This document shows positions 1 to 7,878 of a stretch of 12,080 bases of DNA, in pieces (positions within the stretch are counted from its first letter, which is position 1; the number at the start of each line of letters is the position of its first letter). This stretch comes from Brevibacterium picturae (GTDB lineage: Bacteria > Actinomycetota > Actinomycetes > Actinomycetales > Brevibacteriaceae), in assembly GCF_030453725.1 (NCBI RefSeq), contig NZ_JAKDJU010000091.1:1-12080 (forward strand). Direction: 5' to 3'. The notes below the pieces were generated by a model, which was not told the DNA's origin, did not search any database, and was given only the letters and a program-made list of their open reading frames with translations. The translations under genes were made by a program, and so were the position numbers.

Positions 1-1
1 T

Positions 2-46
2 GACGATGACGATGGGGATGACGACGGCGGTGACGATGACGACTGA
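2..46 (+). CDS. C-terminal end of an upstream protein with an Asp/Gly-rich tail (partial)
   Basis: Read in the frame starting at base 2, the window opens with fourteen codons that are only Asp or Gly (DDDDGDDDGGDDDD) and then a TGA at 44-46. An uninterrupted GAC/GAT/GGN run ending in a stop just where the next gene begins is best explained as the acidic tail of a protein encoded upstream. The 12-base string at 1-12 recurs at 31-42 because of this codon repetition. The body of the protein lies outside the window, so its family cannot be known. Secreted or membrane proteins with such tails (for example PepSY-domain proteins) often sit beside two-component genes in actinobacteria, but that is inference only. 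Confidence 0.6.
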   Translation, partial: DDDDGDDDGGDDDD

Positions 47-1433
47 CCGTCCGATTCGGATGACCGTGCAGAATCGCCTGACGATCACAGTCGCCGTTCT
101 CTCCGTGCTCGCGCTCACAGTCGTCGGCCTCGTCCTCTACACCGTCGAAGCGAACAATGTGGCTGGCCGCAATGCTGCGTCCATGTCGCAGGAGATCGCG
201 GAGATGCGCACGTTCGCCCAGAACGGAGTCGACCCCGAGACGGGAGAGCGCTTCACCTCCGTCGACCAGATCCTCAGCCAGTTCCTCGCCCAGAACCAAC
301 CGGACGAAGATGAGGTCCTGTTCGCCTTCCTCACCGATGGACGCGTCCTCTACCAGGGAGAGAGCAATGCCGCACTGAGCGGCTCCAAGGAATTCGAGAA
401 GGCCGTCGCCGGAGTCTCCGCGGACGGCGGCGAGATCAATCTGACTCTTGCCGGAGACGACTACGAAGGCTATGTCCTTCCGATCACCGTCGGCGGTCAG
501 ACGGGATCATTCGTCGTCGTCCACAATGTCAGCGCCAGCCATTCCGACCTCACGCAGGTCATGCAGATCTACACCGTCGTCGCTCTGGCCGCAGCATTGG
601 TCATCACCGGAATCTCTTCGGTCCTGGCCCGTCGGCTCCTGTCCCCGGTGACCGAGCTGCGACAGACCGCGCAGTCGATCTCAGGAGGTGACCTGAGCAA
701 TCGGCTCGCCACCAGAGGCAATGACGACCTCGCCGAGCTGGGGCGCACGTTCAACGACATGCTCGACCGGCTCGAATCCGCGTTCGAGACGCAGAAGCGA
801 TTCCTCGATGACGTCGGCCACGAACTCCGTACACCCCTGACCATCCTCAGCGGACACCTCGAGACCATGGACTCCCAGGATGTCGACGATGTCGACGAGA
901 CACGAACGCTGCTGCTCGATGAAACGGACAGGATGGCCCGCCTCGTCGACGAGCTGCTCATTCTCGCTCGCGCTCGCCGCCCGGACTTCGTCCGCACTGC
1001 TGAGGTCGATGTGCCCTCGCTGCTGGGCGACACCCTGGCCAAGGCCAAGGGGCTGGGGCAGCGTGAGTGGCAGGTCGCGACACCTCCGACCATCTCGTTC
1101 TGGGCCGATCGACAGCGATTGACCCAGGCTCTCCTCCAATTGGCCGCGAACGCGGTCGAACACACCGAAGAGGGCCAGTCGATCACGTTCGGCGCAGGCC
1201 ACGACGACAGCCACATCCACCTCTGGGTTCGTGACGAAGGCAGCGGTGTCCCGGATGAGATCGCAGCCGACATCTTCGACCGATTCAGCCGTGGATCGAC
1301 GGAGGGCAATGGGTTCGGCCTCGGTCTGTCCATCATCAAGGCCATCGCCGAGGCGCACGGAGGGACCGTCGTCCTTGATCACGCCTCCAAGGGTGCCCAG
1401 TTCCGAATGATCCTGCCGAAAGGACCGCAGTGA
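36..1433 (+). CDS. Membrane sensor histidine kinase, HAMP-HisKA-HATPase type
   Basis: Sensor kinase that should autophosphorylate and pass phosphate to the regulator encoded next. Numbered from the ATG at 36 (465 aa): transmembrane helix about 14-36, an extracytoplasmic sensor region about 37-176, a second helix about 177-200, a HAMP linker about 200-252, the dimerisation helix with phospho-acceptor His262 in GHELRTP, then an ATPase domain with N-box Asn372, D-box Asp400 (DEGSG) and G-box GFGLGLS at 426-432. All catalytic motifs look intact. The start is uncertain. ATG 36 overlaps the upstream stop by 11 bases and follows GGCGGTG at 26-32; ATG 60 would also leave a complete first helix; ATGs at 6, 12 and 18 lie inside the Asp-tail codons and are less likely. 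The stop overlaps the regulator start (GTGA), implying coupled translation. The signal sensed is unknown. Confidence 0.93.
   Translation: MTTDRPIRMTVQNRLTITVAVLSVLALTVVGLVLYTVEANNVAGRNAASMSQEIAEMRTFAQNGVDPETGERFTSVDQILSQFLAQNQPDEDEVLFAFLTDGRVLYQGESNAALSGSKEFEKAVAGVSADGGEINLTLAGDDYEGYVLPITVGGQTGSFVVVHNVSASHSDLTQVMQIYTVVALAAALVITGISSVLARRLLSPVTELRQTAQSISGGDLSNRLATRGNDDLAELGRTFNDMLDRLESAFETQKRFLDDVGHELRTPLTILSGHLETMDSQDVDDVDETRTLLLDETDRMARLVDELLILARARRPDFVRTAEVDVPSLLGDTLAKAKGLGQREWQVATPPTISFWADRQRLTQALLQLAANAVEHTEEGQSITFGAGHDDSHIHLWVRDEGSGVPDEIAADIFDRFSRGSTEGNGFGLGLSIIKAIAEAHGGTVVLDHASKGAQFRMILPKGPQ
1419..1424 (+). promoter_or_regulatory. Shine-Dalgarno deciding a GTG start
   Basis: AAAGGA lies five bases before GTG 1430, inside the last codons of the kinase gene. 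It supports the GTG as the true start of the response regulator, whose protein then begins in the conserved form MNRILVVEDE. Confidence 0.7.
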
Positions 1434-2089
1434 ACAGAATTCTCGTTGTCGAAGATGAGGAGCGGATCTCCGCCTTCATCGCCAAGGGCCTCAAAGCGGC
1501 CGGATTCAGCACAGAGATCGCCCGCGACGGCATCGCCGGCCGTGATCTGGCGCTGGCCGGAGACTTCGACCTGCTCGTCCTCGACATCGGGCTGCCGGGC
1601 CTCGACGGCTTCAGCGTGCTCAGCCAGCTGCGCACCCAGCGCCCCGACCTGCCCGTCCTTGTGCTCACGGCACGTGATGACGCCGACGACACGATCTACG
1701 CCCTGGAATCCGGTGCTGCCGACTACATGATCAAACCCTTCCGCTTCGGCGAGCTCCTGGCCCGCATCAGGCTGCGCCTCAAGGAGACTGTGGTCGAGGC
1801 ACCGAAGACGGAGCTCATTCGCGGAAACGTGCGCATCGACCTGCTCAAACGGCAGGTGTGGGTGGCCGGGAAGATCGTCGACCTCTCCGCACGTGAACTC
1901 TCGCTTGCGGAGATCCTGCTGCGCAACCGCGGCAATGTGCTCTCTCGCGAACAGCTGCTCTCACACGTGTGGGGCTTCGACTTCGACCCCGGCTCAAACG
2001 TCGTCGACGTCTACGTCGGCTATCTGCGCAAGAAGCTCGGCAACGACTTCGTCACCACGGTGCGAGGATTCGGCTACCGCGTGGACTGA
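1430..2089 (+). CDS. OmpR/PhoB-family response regulator
   Basis: DNA-binding response regulator, 219 aa, the normal length for the family. The receiver domain (about 1-117) shows the acidic pair Glu8/Asp9, phospho-acceptor Asp52 in LLVLDIGLPG, Thr80 and Lys102 in IKPF. A winged-helix output domain follows (about 125-218), with the typical LSREQLLSHVWG and VVDVYVGYLRKKLG segments and the terminal RGFGYRV. It starts at a GTG overlapping the kinase stop by four bases, so it is surely the partner of that kinase. Such regulators bind as dimers to direct repeats about 10-11 bases apart, and a repeat with exactly that phasing lies 31 bases after its stop, in front of the glycosyltransferase operon. 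Control of that operon is therefore likely but inferred. Confidence 0.96.
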   Translation: MNRILVVEDEERISAFIAKGLKAAGFSTEIARDGIAGRDLALAGDFDLLVLDIGLPGLDGFSVLSQLRTQRPDLPVLVLTARDDADDTIYALESGAADYMIKPFRFGELLARIRLRLKETVVEAPKTELIRGNVRIDLLKRQVWVAGKIVDLSARELSLAEILLRNRGNVLSREQLLSHVWGFDFDPGSNVVDVYVGYLRKKLGNDFVTTVRGFGYRVD

Positions 2090-2119
2090 GTTCGACCCTA
2101 AGAGTCTTCTCATCTGCGT

Positions 2120-2135
2120 CTTAACTCCACCTTAA
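2120..2135 (+). promoter_or_regulatory. Candidate response-regulator binding site (CTTAA-N6-CTTAA)
   Basis: In the 69-base gap between the regulator and the first glycosyltransferase gene, CTTAA occurs at 2120-2124 and again at 2131-2135, a direct repeat with an 11-base period. The repeat is AT-rich against a GC-rich background, and the period is that used by OmpR/PhoB-type dimers on one face of the helix. A related CTAAGAG element sits just upstream (2098-2104). I see no convincing -35/-10 pair, and no terminator that would separate the two-component genes from what follows. Confidence 0.45.
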
Positions 2136-2146
2136 TCAGGCAGACC

Positions 2147-2150
2147 AGGA
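2147..2150 (+). promoter_or_regulatory. Shine-Dalgarno deciding the glycosyltransferase start
   Basis: AGGA at 2147-2150 is eight bases before ATG 2159. It directly touches an earlier in-frame ATG at 2150, which would leave no spacer. The ATG at 2159 is therefore the better start. Confidence 0.55.
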
Positions 2151-2158
2151 TGAAGAGT

Positions 2159-3409
2159 ATGAATTCCACTCTGAGAATCGCACTGTTCTCCCACGACTCC
2201 CTGGGTCTGGGGCACATTCGCCGAAACCGTGCCCTGGCCTTCGCCCTGGCCGAGGACCTCCCTGCACTGACCGGTCGCAGAGTGAGCGGACTGCTCATCG
2301 CAGGCAGCCCTGAAGCCACTCGCTTCGATCTGCCGGCCGGGTGGGACTGGGTGATCCTGCCCGGTGTGACACCGTCCGCTGGCGGCTACGAGCCCCGGGC
2401 GCTGGCCTCATCGATGGAAGGACTCAGCGCCCTGCGGGCCGCCGCGATCACAGCGATCCTCGACCAGCAGGACCCTGACCTCTTCATCGTCGACCGTCAT
2501 CCCTTCGGCATCGATGGTGAGCTGAACGAAGCACTCGACCATGTTCGGGCTCGCGGCTGCCGTACGGTCCTGGGGCTGCGTGAGGTCCTCGACACACCCT
2601 CCGTGATCGCACGCGAATGGGACCGCATCGGCGGAGCCTGCACCGTCGCCGCTGCCTTCGACGAGGTCTGGATCTACGGTGATCCGGCCGTCTACGACTC
2701 TCGAGTCACTGGTGAAGTCCCGGTCGAACTCGCACGCATCGCAGAATGCACCGGTTATCTGGCCTTGGAGCGCCCCACGGAGCGCCCTGCGGAACGCACC
2801 CGGCAACGAACCGCGACTACTCAGGGACGATTCGTCCTCACCTGCCTGGGCGGAGGCTCCGACGGTGCGGATCTCGCAGCTTTGGCGGTGCGGGCACGAC
2901 CTCCGGTCGGCCACACCCACCTCGTCGTGACAGGGCCCCAGATGGCAATCGAAGAGTTCGAAGCTCTCAAACGATCCGCAGCCGAGTCGACCATCGTCAT
3001 CCGACACAGCGACGACGTGCCCGGCCTCATGGCCCGGGCCTCTGCGCTGGTCTGCATGGGCGGGTACAACACCCTCAGCGAGGTGCTGGCGACAAGCACT
3101 CCGGCACTCGTCGTCCCGCGCAACGGGCATCGGGCCGAGCAGCCTCGGCGTGCATCGGCGCTTGCTGCGGTCGGCGCGATCGACACCCTGTCCATCGATC
3201 GCATCAACTCATCGGAACTCAGCGAATGGTTCAGCCGCCAGGTTGATCGGTCCATCGAGCGTTCGCACATCGACCTGGCTGGGCTGGCCGCCGTCGCGCA
3301 CCTCGCTGCCGAACTCATCGGACCGCACATCACAGACATCGTCCCTGACCACAGTGCCTCGACCCTCGGCACCGTCGCTTCAATCGAGGAGGCCAGCTAT
3401 GCAGGCTGA
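2159..3409 (+). CDS. COG4671/MurG-like glycosyltransferase
   Basis: Predicted GT-B-fold glycosyltransferase, 416 aa from ATG 2159. The N-terminus carries a Gly-rich acceptor loop, FSHDSLGLGHIRRN (about 10-23), which matches the opening of the uncharacterised family COG4671 and resembles the GGTGGHI-type loop of MurG. The C-terminal donor-binding half has CMGGYNTLSEVL (about 299-310) followed by PRNGHRAEQPRRA, the usual MurG-like nucleotide-sugar site. No signal peptide or clear membrane helix is seen, so it is probably cytosolic or peripheral on the membrane. A Pro/Glu/Arg repeat of about 12 codons interrupts it at 2768-2803, between the two halves. It is the first gene of the operon, and its stop overlaps the next gene by 11 bases. 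Donor and acceptor sugars cannot be deduced. Confidence 0.85.
   Translation: MNSTLRIALFSHDSLGLGHIRRNRALAFALAEDLPALTGRRVSGLLIAGSPEATRFDLPAGWDWVILPGVTPSAGGYEPRALASSMEGLSALRAAAITAILDQQDPDLFIVDRHPFGIDGELNEALDHVRARGCRTVLGLREVLDTPSVIAREWDRIGGACTVAAAFDEVWIYGDPAVYDSRVTGEVPVELARIAECTGYLALERPTERPAERTRQRTATTQGRFVLTCLGGGSDGADLAALAVRARPPVGHTHLVVTGPQMAIEEFEALKRSAAESTIVIRHSDDVPGLMARASALVCMGGYNTLSEVLATSTPALVVPRNGHRAEQPRRASALAAVGAIDTLSIDRINSSELSEWFSRQVDRSIERSHIDLAGLAAVAHLAAELIGPHITDIVPDHSASTLGTVASIEEASYAG
2768..2803 (+). repeat. 12-bp in-frame tandem repeat (three degenerate units)
   Basis: Units at 2768-2779, 2780-2791 and 2792-2803 begin GAGCGCC, GAGCGCC and GAACGCA and encode ERPT, ERPA and ERTR. The first two units are nearly identical and the third has drifted. 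The stretch lies in the linker between the two Rossmann-like halves of the glycosyltransferase, where extra charged residues would be tolerated. Confidence 0.6.
3386..3392 (+). promoter_or_regulatory. Strong Shine-Dalgarno inside the preceding gene
   Basis: GAGGAGG at 3386-3392 is six bases before ATG 3399. This fixes the start of the second glycosyltransferase there rather than at the far upstream in-frame ATG at 3150, which would require 260 bases of overlap. Confidence 0.8.
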
Positions 3410-4829
3410 ACACGTACCAACACCCGCACCCACACTCGAGCCCGCACTCACACACACGGTCGGCAAACGCGCCTATGTGCTGAAGATGTACCCGCGCTTC
3501 TCTGAGACCTTCATCGTCTCGGAGATCCTCGCCCGGGAAGCAGCGGGGGAGGACCTCATCATCTTCTCCCTGCGCCCGACGACCGACACCCGCTTCCATC
3601 CCGAGCTGGCACGGGTCAAAGCTCCCGTGATCCAGATCGAACGGCCCTCGAGCGCCCGCAGCTTCTGGCAGACCTGGCAGGAGGGCACACAGAATCCGCA
3701 GCTCTCCGCGCGACTGCAGGCCCACCTCGGCGACATCACAGAACTCGGCCACGACGACGCGGTCCAGGCCATGGGCGTGGCACGTCTGGCCCTCGAACAC
3801 GAGGTCACCCACCTGCACGCCCACTTCGCTTCGGTGGCGACGACGGTGGCTCGAGCAGCCTCGGCGCTGTCCGGAGTTCCTTACTCGTTCACGACGCATG
3901 CGAAGGACATCTTCCACGAGAGCGTTGAGCCTGCCGACCTCGTGCGGAAGGTCGCAGACGCCGACCATGTCATCGCGATCAGCGACTACAACCACAGCTT
4001 TCTGCACCGTATCCTCGGCCAGGAACTCAGCGAGCGTCTGGTCGTTGTGCGCAATGGGCTCGAACTCGACCGCTTCCCCTACCGGCCTCGAATCGCCACG
4101 CGACCAGACACGCCACCATCTGCCGTCCCGTCCCTGTTGGCGGTCGGGCGACTTGTTGAGAAGAAGGGATTCGCGCATCTGCTCACCGCGCTCGCCCTCC
4201 TGCGCGACAACGGCCTGCCCTGCCGACTCGACCTCGTGGGCACCGGCCCGCTCGAGGCCGAGCTGCGCGAACTCATCGACACCCTGGGCCTCACCGAGCT
4301 CGTCGCCCTGCACGGAGCACTGACCCAGTCCGAGGTCCGCGACATGTTCGTCACCCACGACCTGCTCGTCGCCCCCTTCGTCATCGGCGCCGACGGCAAC
4401 GCCGATGGCCTGCCGACAGTCCTGCTCGAAGGCATGGCCACCGGAATTCCCTGCATCGCCGGCACCGTCACGGCCGTGCCCGAGGTCATCATCCATGATG
4501 AGACCGGCTGGCTGGTCGATGGTGACGACTCAACGCAGATTGCGTCCACCATCGCCGAGGTGGTCCATCGTCTGCGTGAGAATCCGGCGTCCATCCGTGA
4601 GATCACCGATGCCGCCCGCGACCTCGTGTGCCGAGAGCACGACTCACATTCCCAGGCACGCACACTCGCAGACCTGGTGAACGGGGGAATCGTCACGGAG
4701 CCCGAGGAGGCAGCCGGGACCGTTGCAGCAGCCGAGGCCGGCCGAGCCGCACCGACCACCGGCCGAGCCGCACCGACCATCGGCCGAGCCGCGCCGACCA
4801 TTCAGCGTGAACTGGAGAACGTGTCATGA
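3399..4829 (+). CDS. GT4-family glycosyltransferase (WcaL-like)
   Basis: Retaining GT-B glycosyltransferase, 476 aa from ATG 3399. The acceptor half opens with YVLKMYPRFSETFIVSEI (about 27-44), a form typical of WcaL/AmsK-like exopolysaccharide glycosyltransferases, followed by HLHAHFAS (about 138) and SFTTHAKDIF. The donor half has VVRNGLELDRF, LLAVGRLVEKKGF and the GT4 signature DGLPTVLLEGMATGIP (about 335-350), with the catalytic-site Glu in LLEG. The N-terminal 25 residues are Pro/Thr-rich. The C-terminal 35 or so lie beyond the fold and hold a threefold GRAAPT repeat, an unusual extension for this family. Its stop overlaps the next start by ATGA. Likely role: adding a sugar to a growing glycoconjugate on the cytosolic face; specificity unknown. 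Confidence 0.9.
   Translation: MQAEHVPTPAPTLEPALTHTVGKRAYVLKMYPRFSETFIVSEILAREAAGEDLIIFSLRPTTDTRFHPELARVKAPVIQIERPSSARSFWQTWQEGTQNPQLSARLQAHLGDITELGHDDAVQAMGVARLALEHEVTHLHAHFASVATTVARAASALSGVPYSFTTHAKDIFHESVEPADLVRKVADADHVIAISDYNHSFLHRILGQELSERLVVVRNGLELDRFPYRPRIATRPDTPPSAVPSLLAVGRLVEKKGFAHLLTALALLRDNGLPCRLDLVGTGPLEAELRELIDTLGLTELVALHGALTQSEVRDMFVTHDLLVAPFVIGADGNADGLPTVLLEGMATGIPCIAGTVTAVPEVIIHDETGWLVDGDDSTQIASTIAEVVHRLRENPASIREITDAARDLVCREHDSHSQARTLADLVNGGIVTEPEEAAGTVAAAEAGRAAPTTGRAAPTIGRAAPTIQRELENVS
4740..4802 (+). repeat. 21-bp in-frame tandem repeat (three units)
   Basis: Three units at 4740-4760, 4761-4781 and 4782-4802 each start GGCCGAGCCGC and encode GRAAPTT, GRAAPTI and GRAAPTI. 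They differ from each other at only a few bases, which suggests recent duplication by slippage. They form a flexible Ala/Pro tail just before the C-terminus of the glycosyltransferase and lie directly upstream of the ribosome-binding site of the next gene. Confidence 0.9.
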
Positions 4830-5980
4830 GAATCGCCTACATCCTGCTCGACCCGGGCATCGGAGTCTTCGGCACCAAGGGTGCCAGCGTCCATGTCCAA
4901 GAAGTCGTCCGCACCTTCCGGAACCTCGGACACGAAGTCAGCATCTTCTGCACCCGCACAGATGACGACATCCCGGCCGACCTGGCCGACCTCGACATCA
5001 CCCGCCTCGAGGTGCCTCGGGGCCTGGACCGAGGACAACGGGAGATCGCCCTGCTGCGCCTGTCCGACATGCTCGCCGATATGGTCGTGAACACCGCGAC
5101 AGAAGCCGGCCAGAGCTTCGACCTCGTCTATGAACGGTATTCGCTGTTCTCGACCGCTGGAGCCCAAATCAGTGAGCGCCTCGGCGTGCCTCTGGTTCTC
5201 GAAGTCAACGCACCGCTGTTGGCGGAGCAGAAGCAGCATCGAGGGCTCGTCCACGCCGAGCATGCCGCCCGGACCACGGCCCGCAGCTTCGTCGAAGCCG
5301 AGCGGATCGTCTGCGTCAGCACGACGGTTGCCGAGTGGGTGAGGCGTGACTATCCGGGGCTGCGAGACGTCTCGGTGGTCCCCAACGGTGTCAACACGAA
5401 CCGGATCACCCCGGCCGCACAGACCAGCCTCGGCGGGCCGGTGCGGATCGGATTCGTGGGCACACTCAAACCCTGGCACGGCACAGACCGACTCATCGAC
5501 GCCTGCGCCGATCTGCACGGGAACGTCCATCTCGATATCCTCGGGCACGGACCCGAAGCGCAGTCCCTGCAGAAGCAGGCGAAGACCCGTCGCCTCGGTG
5601 ATCGTGTGACATTCCACGGTGCCCTCGCACCAGAGGAGATTCCCTCGCGCCTGCGCACCTTCGATATCGCCGCAGCCCCGTACCCGGCGGGGGAGAACTA
5701 CTTCTCACCGCTGAAGATCTACGAGTACCTGGCCGCGGGCCTGCCCATCGTCGCATCGGCCGTCGGTTCGATACCCGACGTTCTTGAGGGAACGGGTGCC
5801 GCGACCCTGGTGCCCGCAGACGACACCGATGCCCTGACCCATGCCCTGCAGAACCTCATCGAGGACCCCGAGGCGCGTCATCGCATGGGTGCCGCGGCCC
5901 GGTCCGAAGCGCTCGCCCACCACTCCTGGACCAGCCGCTGCCAGGAGATCCTGGAACCGTTCGTCATGGAGTCGGTATGA
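4826..5980 (+). CDS. GT4-family glycosyltransferase, PLK-type
   Basis: Second GT4 glycosyltransferase, 384 aa, a normal length for a single GT-B protein. The start ATG 4826 overlaps the previous stop (ATGA) and follows GGAGAA at 4814-4819. The N-terminal half has the Gly-rich loop FGTKGASVHVQE (about 15-26) and YERYSLFSTAGA. The donor half has VVPNGVN (about 184-190), GFVGTLKPWHGTDRL (about 208-222) and NYFSPLKIYEYLAAGLP (about 291-307). In that last motif the second Glu of the EX7E signature is kept, while the first is replaced by the YFSPLK form seen in many GT4 members. No membrane segment is visible. It shares little beyond the fold with the preceding enzyme, so the two probably add different sugars or act at different steps. 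Confidence 0.9.
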   Translation: MRIAYILLDPGIGVFGTKGASVHVQEVVRTFRNLGHEVSIFCTRTDDDIPADLADLDITRLEVPRGLDRGQREIALLRLSDMLADMVVNTATEAGQSFDLVYERYSLFSTAGAQISERLGVPLVLEVNAPLLAEQKQHRGLVHAEHAARTTARSFVEAERIVCVSTTVAEWVRRDYPGLRDVSVVPNGVNTNRITPAAQTSLGGPVRIGFVGTLKPWHGTDRLIDACADLHGNVHLDILGHGPEAQSLQKQAKTRRLGDRVTFHGALAPEEIPSRLRTFDIAAAPYPAGENYFSPLKIYEYLAAGLPIVASAVGSIPDVLEGTGAATLVPADDTDALTHALQNLIEDPEARHRMGAAARSEALAHHSWTSRCQEILEPFVMESV

Positions 5981-7878
5981 GTCAGACCCCGAAGCGGGAG
6001 CAGACCCCGAAGCCGAAGAAGTCGCGAACGACGATCTCGTCCGGGGCGCTGAAGCGGACCCTGCGAATCCTCACCCCTCACCTGGGTCAGCACAGGTGGC
6101 TCATCCTCGGCGGATTGGCGGCGCTGTTCTGCGATGTCATCTTCCGCATCCTTGAACCCTGGCCGATCAAGATCGCCATCGACGCCGTGACCTCCGCACT
6201 CGGTGCCGAGATCGGACCGATCATCGGCATCGGATCGAATGTCGGAATGACGCTGGCCGCAGCGGCGACCGGATTGGCCGTCATCGTGGCCGGACGAGCC
6301 GTGGCGAACTATGCCTCGACCATCTGCTTCGCGCTCGTCGGTGCCCGGGTCGCGACCCAACTGCGCTCGCGGGTCTTCGAACACGTGCAGGCCCTGTCGC
6401 TGAAATACCATTCGCGAGCTTCGATCGGAGACACCTCGCAGCGGCTCGTCGGTGACATCGGACGACTCCAGGAAGTGGCCGTGACGGCGGGTCTGCCGCT
6501 GGTGGGCAATGTCGTCACTTTGGCCGTCCTCCTCGTCGTCATGGTCATCCTCGACCCGGTGCTCAGCGCAATCGTGCTCATCACTGCTGCGGTCTACGGA
6601 CTGCTGTCGAAGATCTCGACGCCGAAGATCACGACGGCCTCCCGCTCGACCCGCAAGGGCGAAGGCAGGCTCGTCGGCTCCGCGGCCGAGGCACTCGGTG
6701 CCATCCGCGTCGTCCAGGCCTACGGCCTCGAAGGCACGGTGGCGCGCGAATTCGCCAACGGAAACGAGCGCGCACTCAAGGCAGGGGTGCGAGCTCGTCG
6801 CCTGGCTGCGGGGCTCGAACGATCGACGGACGTGCTCGTCGGCGTCTCCCAAGCCTTGGTGCTCGTCTTCGGCAGCTACCAGGTGCTGCGCGGGGCGATG
6901 TCCCCGGGCGACCTGGTGCTGTTCATCATGTACCTCAAGATCGCGATGAAGCCGCTGCGTGATATGGCCAAATACACTGGTCGGATCGCCCGCGCCACCG
7001 CCTCCGGGGAGCGGATCGCCGACCTCCTCGACGAACCGATCGAGATCGCCGACGCCCCCGGTGCACACACCATGGGCCCCGTCGCCGGCGACGTCGTCTT
7101 CGACCGCATCACCTCGGCGGACGGGCATGGGAACCCTCTGTTCAATGATCTGAATCTGCTGATCCCTGCAGGACAGAAGGTGGGGATCCTCGGCGCCTCC
7201 GGAGCCGGGAAGTCCACGCTGATGAGCTACCTGCTGCGGCTCTCACAGCCGGAATCCGGCTCGATCTTCATCGACGGCTACGATACCCACAACGTCACCA
7301 GATCCTCGCTGCGATCGAATGTGTCAGTGCTGCTCCAGGAATCGGTCCTGTTCGCCGCGACCGTGCGGGAGAACATCCGCTACGGTCGCTTGGACGCCAC
7401 CGACGCCGAGGTGGAGGCCGCGGCCCGTGCCGCCCAAGCCGATGACTTCATCTCGGGCCTTCCCGACGGTTATGAGACCGTTCTGGGCAACCGGGGCGAC
7501 ACCCTCTCAGGAGGGCAGCGCCAGCGCCTGGCCATCGCCAGAGCGCTCGTCCGCGACGCTCCCGTCGTCGTCTTCGACGAGGCGACGACGGGACTCGACC
7601 CGGCGACCCGTGGGCAGGTCGCGGGCTCGGTCGCCACGCTGACGACGGGACGCACGAGCATCGTCATCAGCCACGATCTGGCGATGATCCGCGATCTCGA
7701 CCGGGTGCTGTGGCTCGAGGACGGTCAGATCGTCGAAGACGGAGCGCCGAACGAACTGGCCGCCGACCCGGGAACCAGAGTCGCCGAGTGGATGCGTTCA
7801 CAGGCCGGGGATTCCCAGATCGGGAACACGCCCCGGGCTGAGGGGAACACGCACGAGAACTTAGGAGCGGGAGTATGA
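5977..7878 (+). CDS. ABC exporter half-transporter (TMD fused to NBD)
   Basis: Membrane exporter of the ABCB/MsbA type, 633 aa, expected to work as a homodimer. A basic N-terminus is followed by a transmembrane domain to about 330, with hydrophobic segments near 45-70, 88-118, 170-210, 285-305 and 312-325. The ATPase domain has Walker A GASGAGKST (406-414), Q-loop Gln454, signature LSGGQ (510-514), Walker B VVVFDE with Asp534 and catalytic Glu535, and switch His566. All are intact. The start overlaps the previous stop by ATGA, with GGAG at 5968-5971. Its position between glycosyltransferases and kinases suggests it flips or exports the product of this operon, for example a lipid-linked saccharide as PglK does, or a glycosylated metabolite. 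Sequence alone gives no substrate. Confidence 0.94.
   Translation: MSQTPKREQTPKPKKSRTTISSGALKRTLRILTPHLGQHRWLILGGLAALFCDVIFRILEPWPIKIAIDAVTSALGAEIGPIIGIGSNVGMTLAAAATGLAVIVAGRAVANYASTICFALVGARVATQLRSRVFEHVQALSLKYHSRASIGDTSQRLVGDIGRLQEVAVTAGLPLVGNVVTLAVLLVVMVILDPVLSAIVLITAAVYGLLSKISTPKITTASRSTRKGEGRLVGSAAEALGAIRVVQAYGLEGTVAREFANGNERALKAGVRARRLAAGLERSTDVLVGVSQALVLVFGSYQVLRGAMSPGDLVLFIMYLKIAMKPLRDMAKYTGRIARATASGERIADLLDEPIEIADAPGAHTMGPVAGDVVFDRITSADGHGNPLFNDLNLLIPAGQKVGILGASGAGKSTLMSYLLRLSQPESGSIFIDGYDTHNVTRSSLRSNVSVLLQESVLFAATVRENIRYGRLDATDAEVEAAARAAQADDFISGLPDGYETVLGNRGDTLSGGQRQRLAIARALVRDAPVVVFDEATTGLDPATRGQVAGSVATLTTGRTSIVISHDLAMIRDLDRVLWLEDGQIVEDGAPNELAADPGTRVAEWMRSQAGDSQIGNTPRAEGNTHENLGAGV

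Noticed and set aside
2099..2108. Terminator after the response regulator
   Set aside because: AAGAGTCTT is a tiny palindrome with no GC-rich stem or T-run; it cannot be supported as a terminator.
3150..3398. Upstream extension of the second glycosyltransferase to ATG 3150
   Set aside because: Its extra 83 residues overlap the preceding gene out of frame, look like Ser/Arg/Pro-rich noise, and a strong GAGGAGG site precedes ATG 3399.
3330..4496. Long antisense open frame (388 codons) opposite the second glycosyltransferase
   Set aside because: Same reason: no recognisable domain, and it lies wholly over a gene with GT4 signatures.
5878..7128. Long antisense open frame (416 codons) opposite the ABC exporter
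   Set aside because: It mirrors the exporter's codon pattern in GC-rich DNA, has Asp/Arg-rich low-information composition and no family motif, while the plus strand has every ABC motif.
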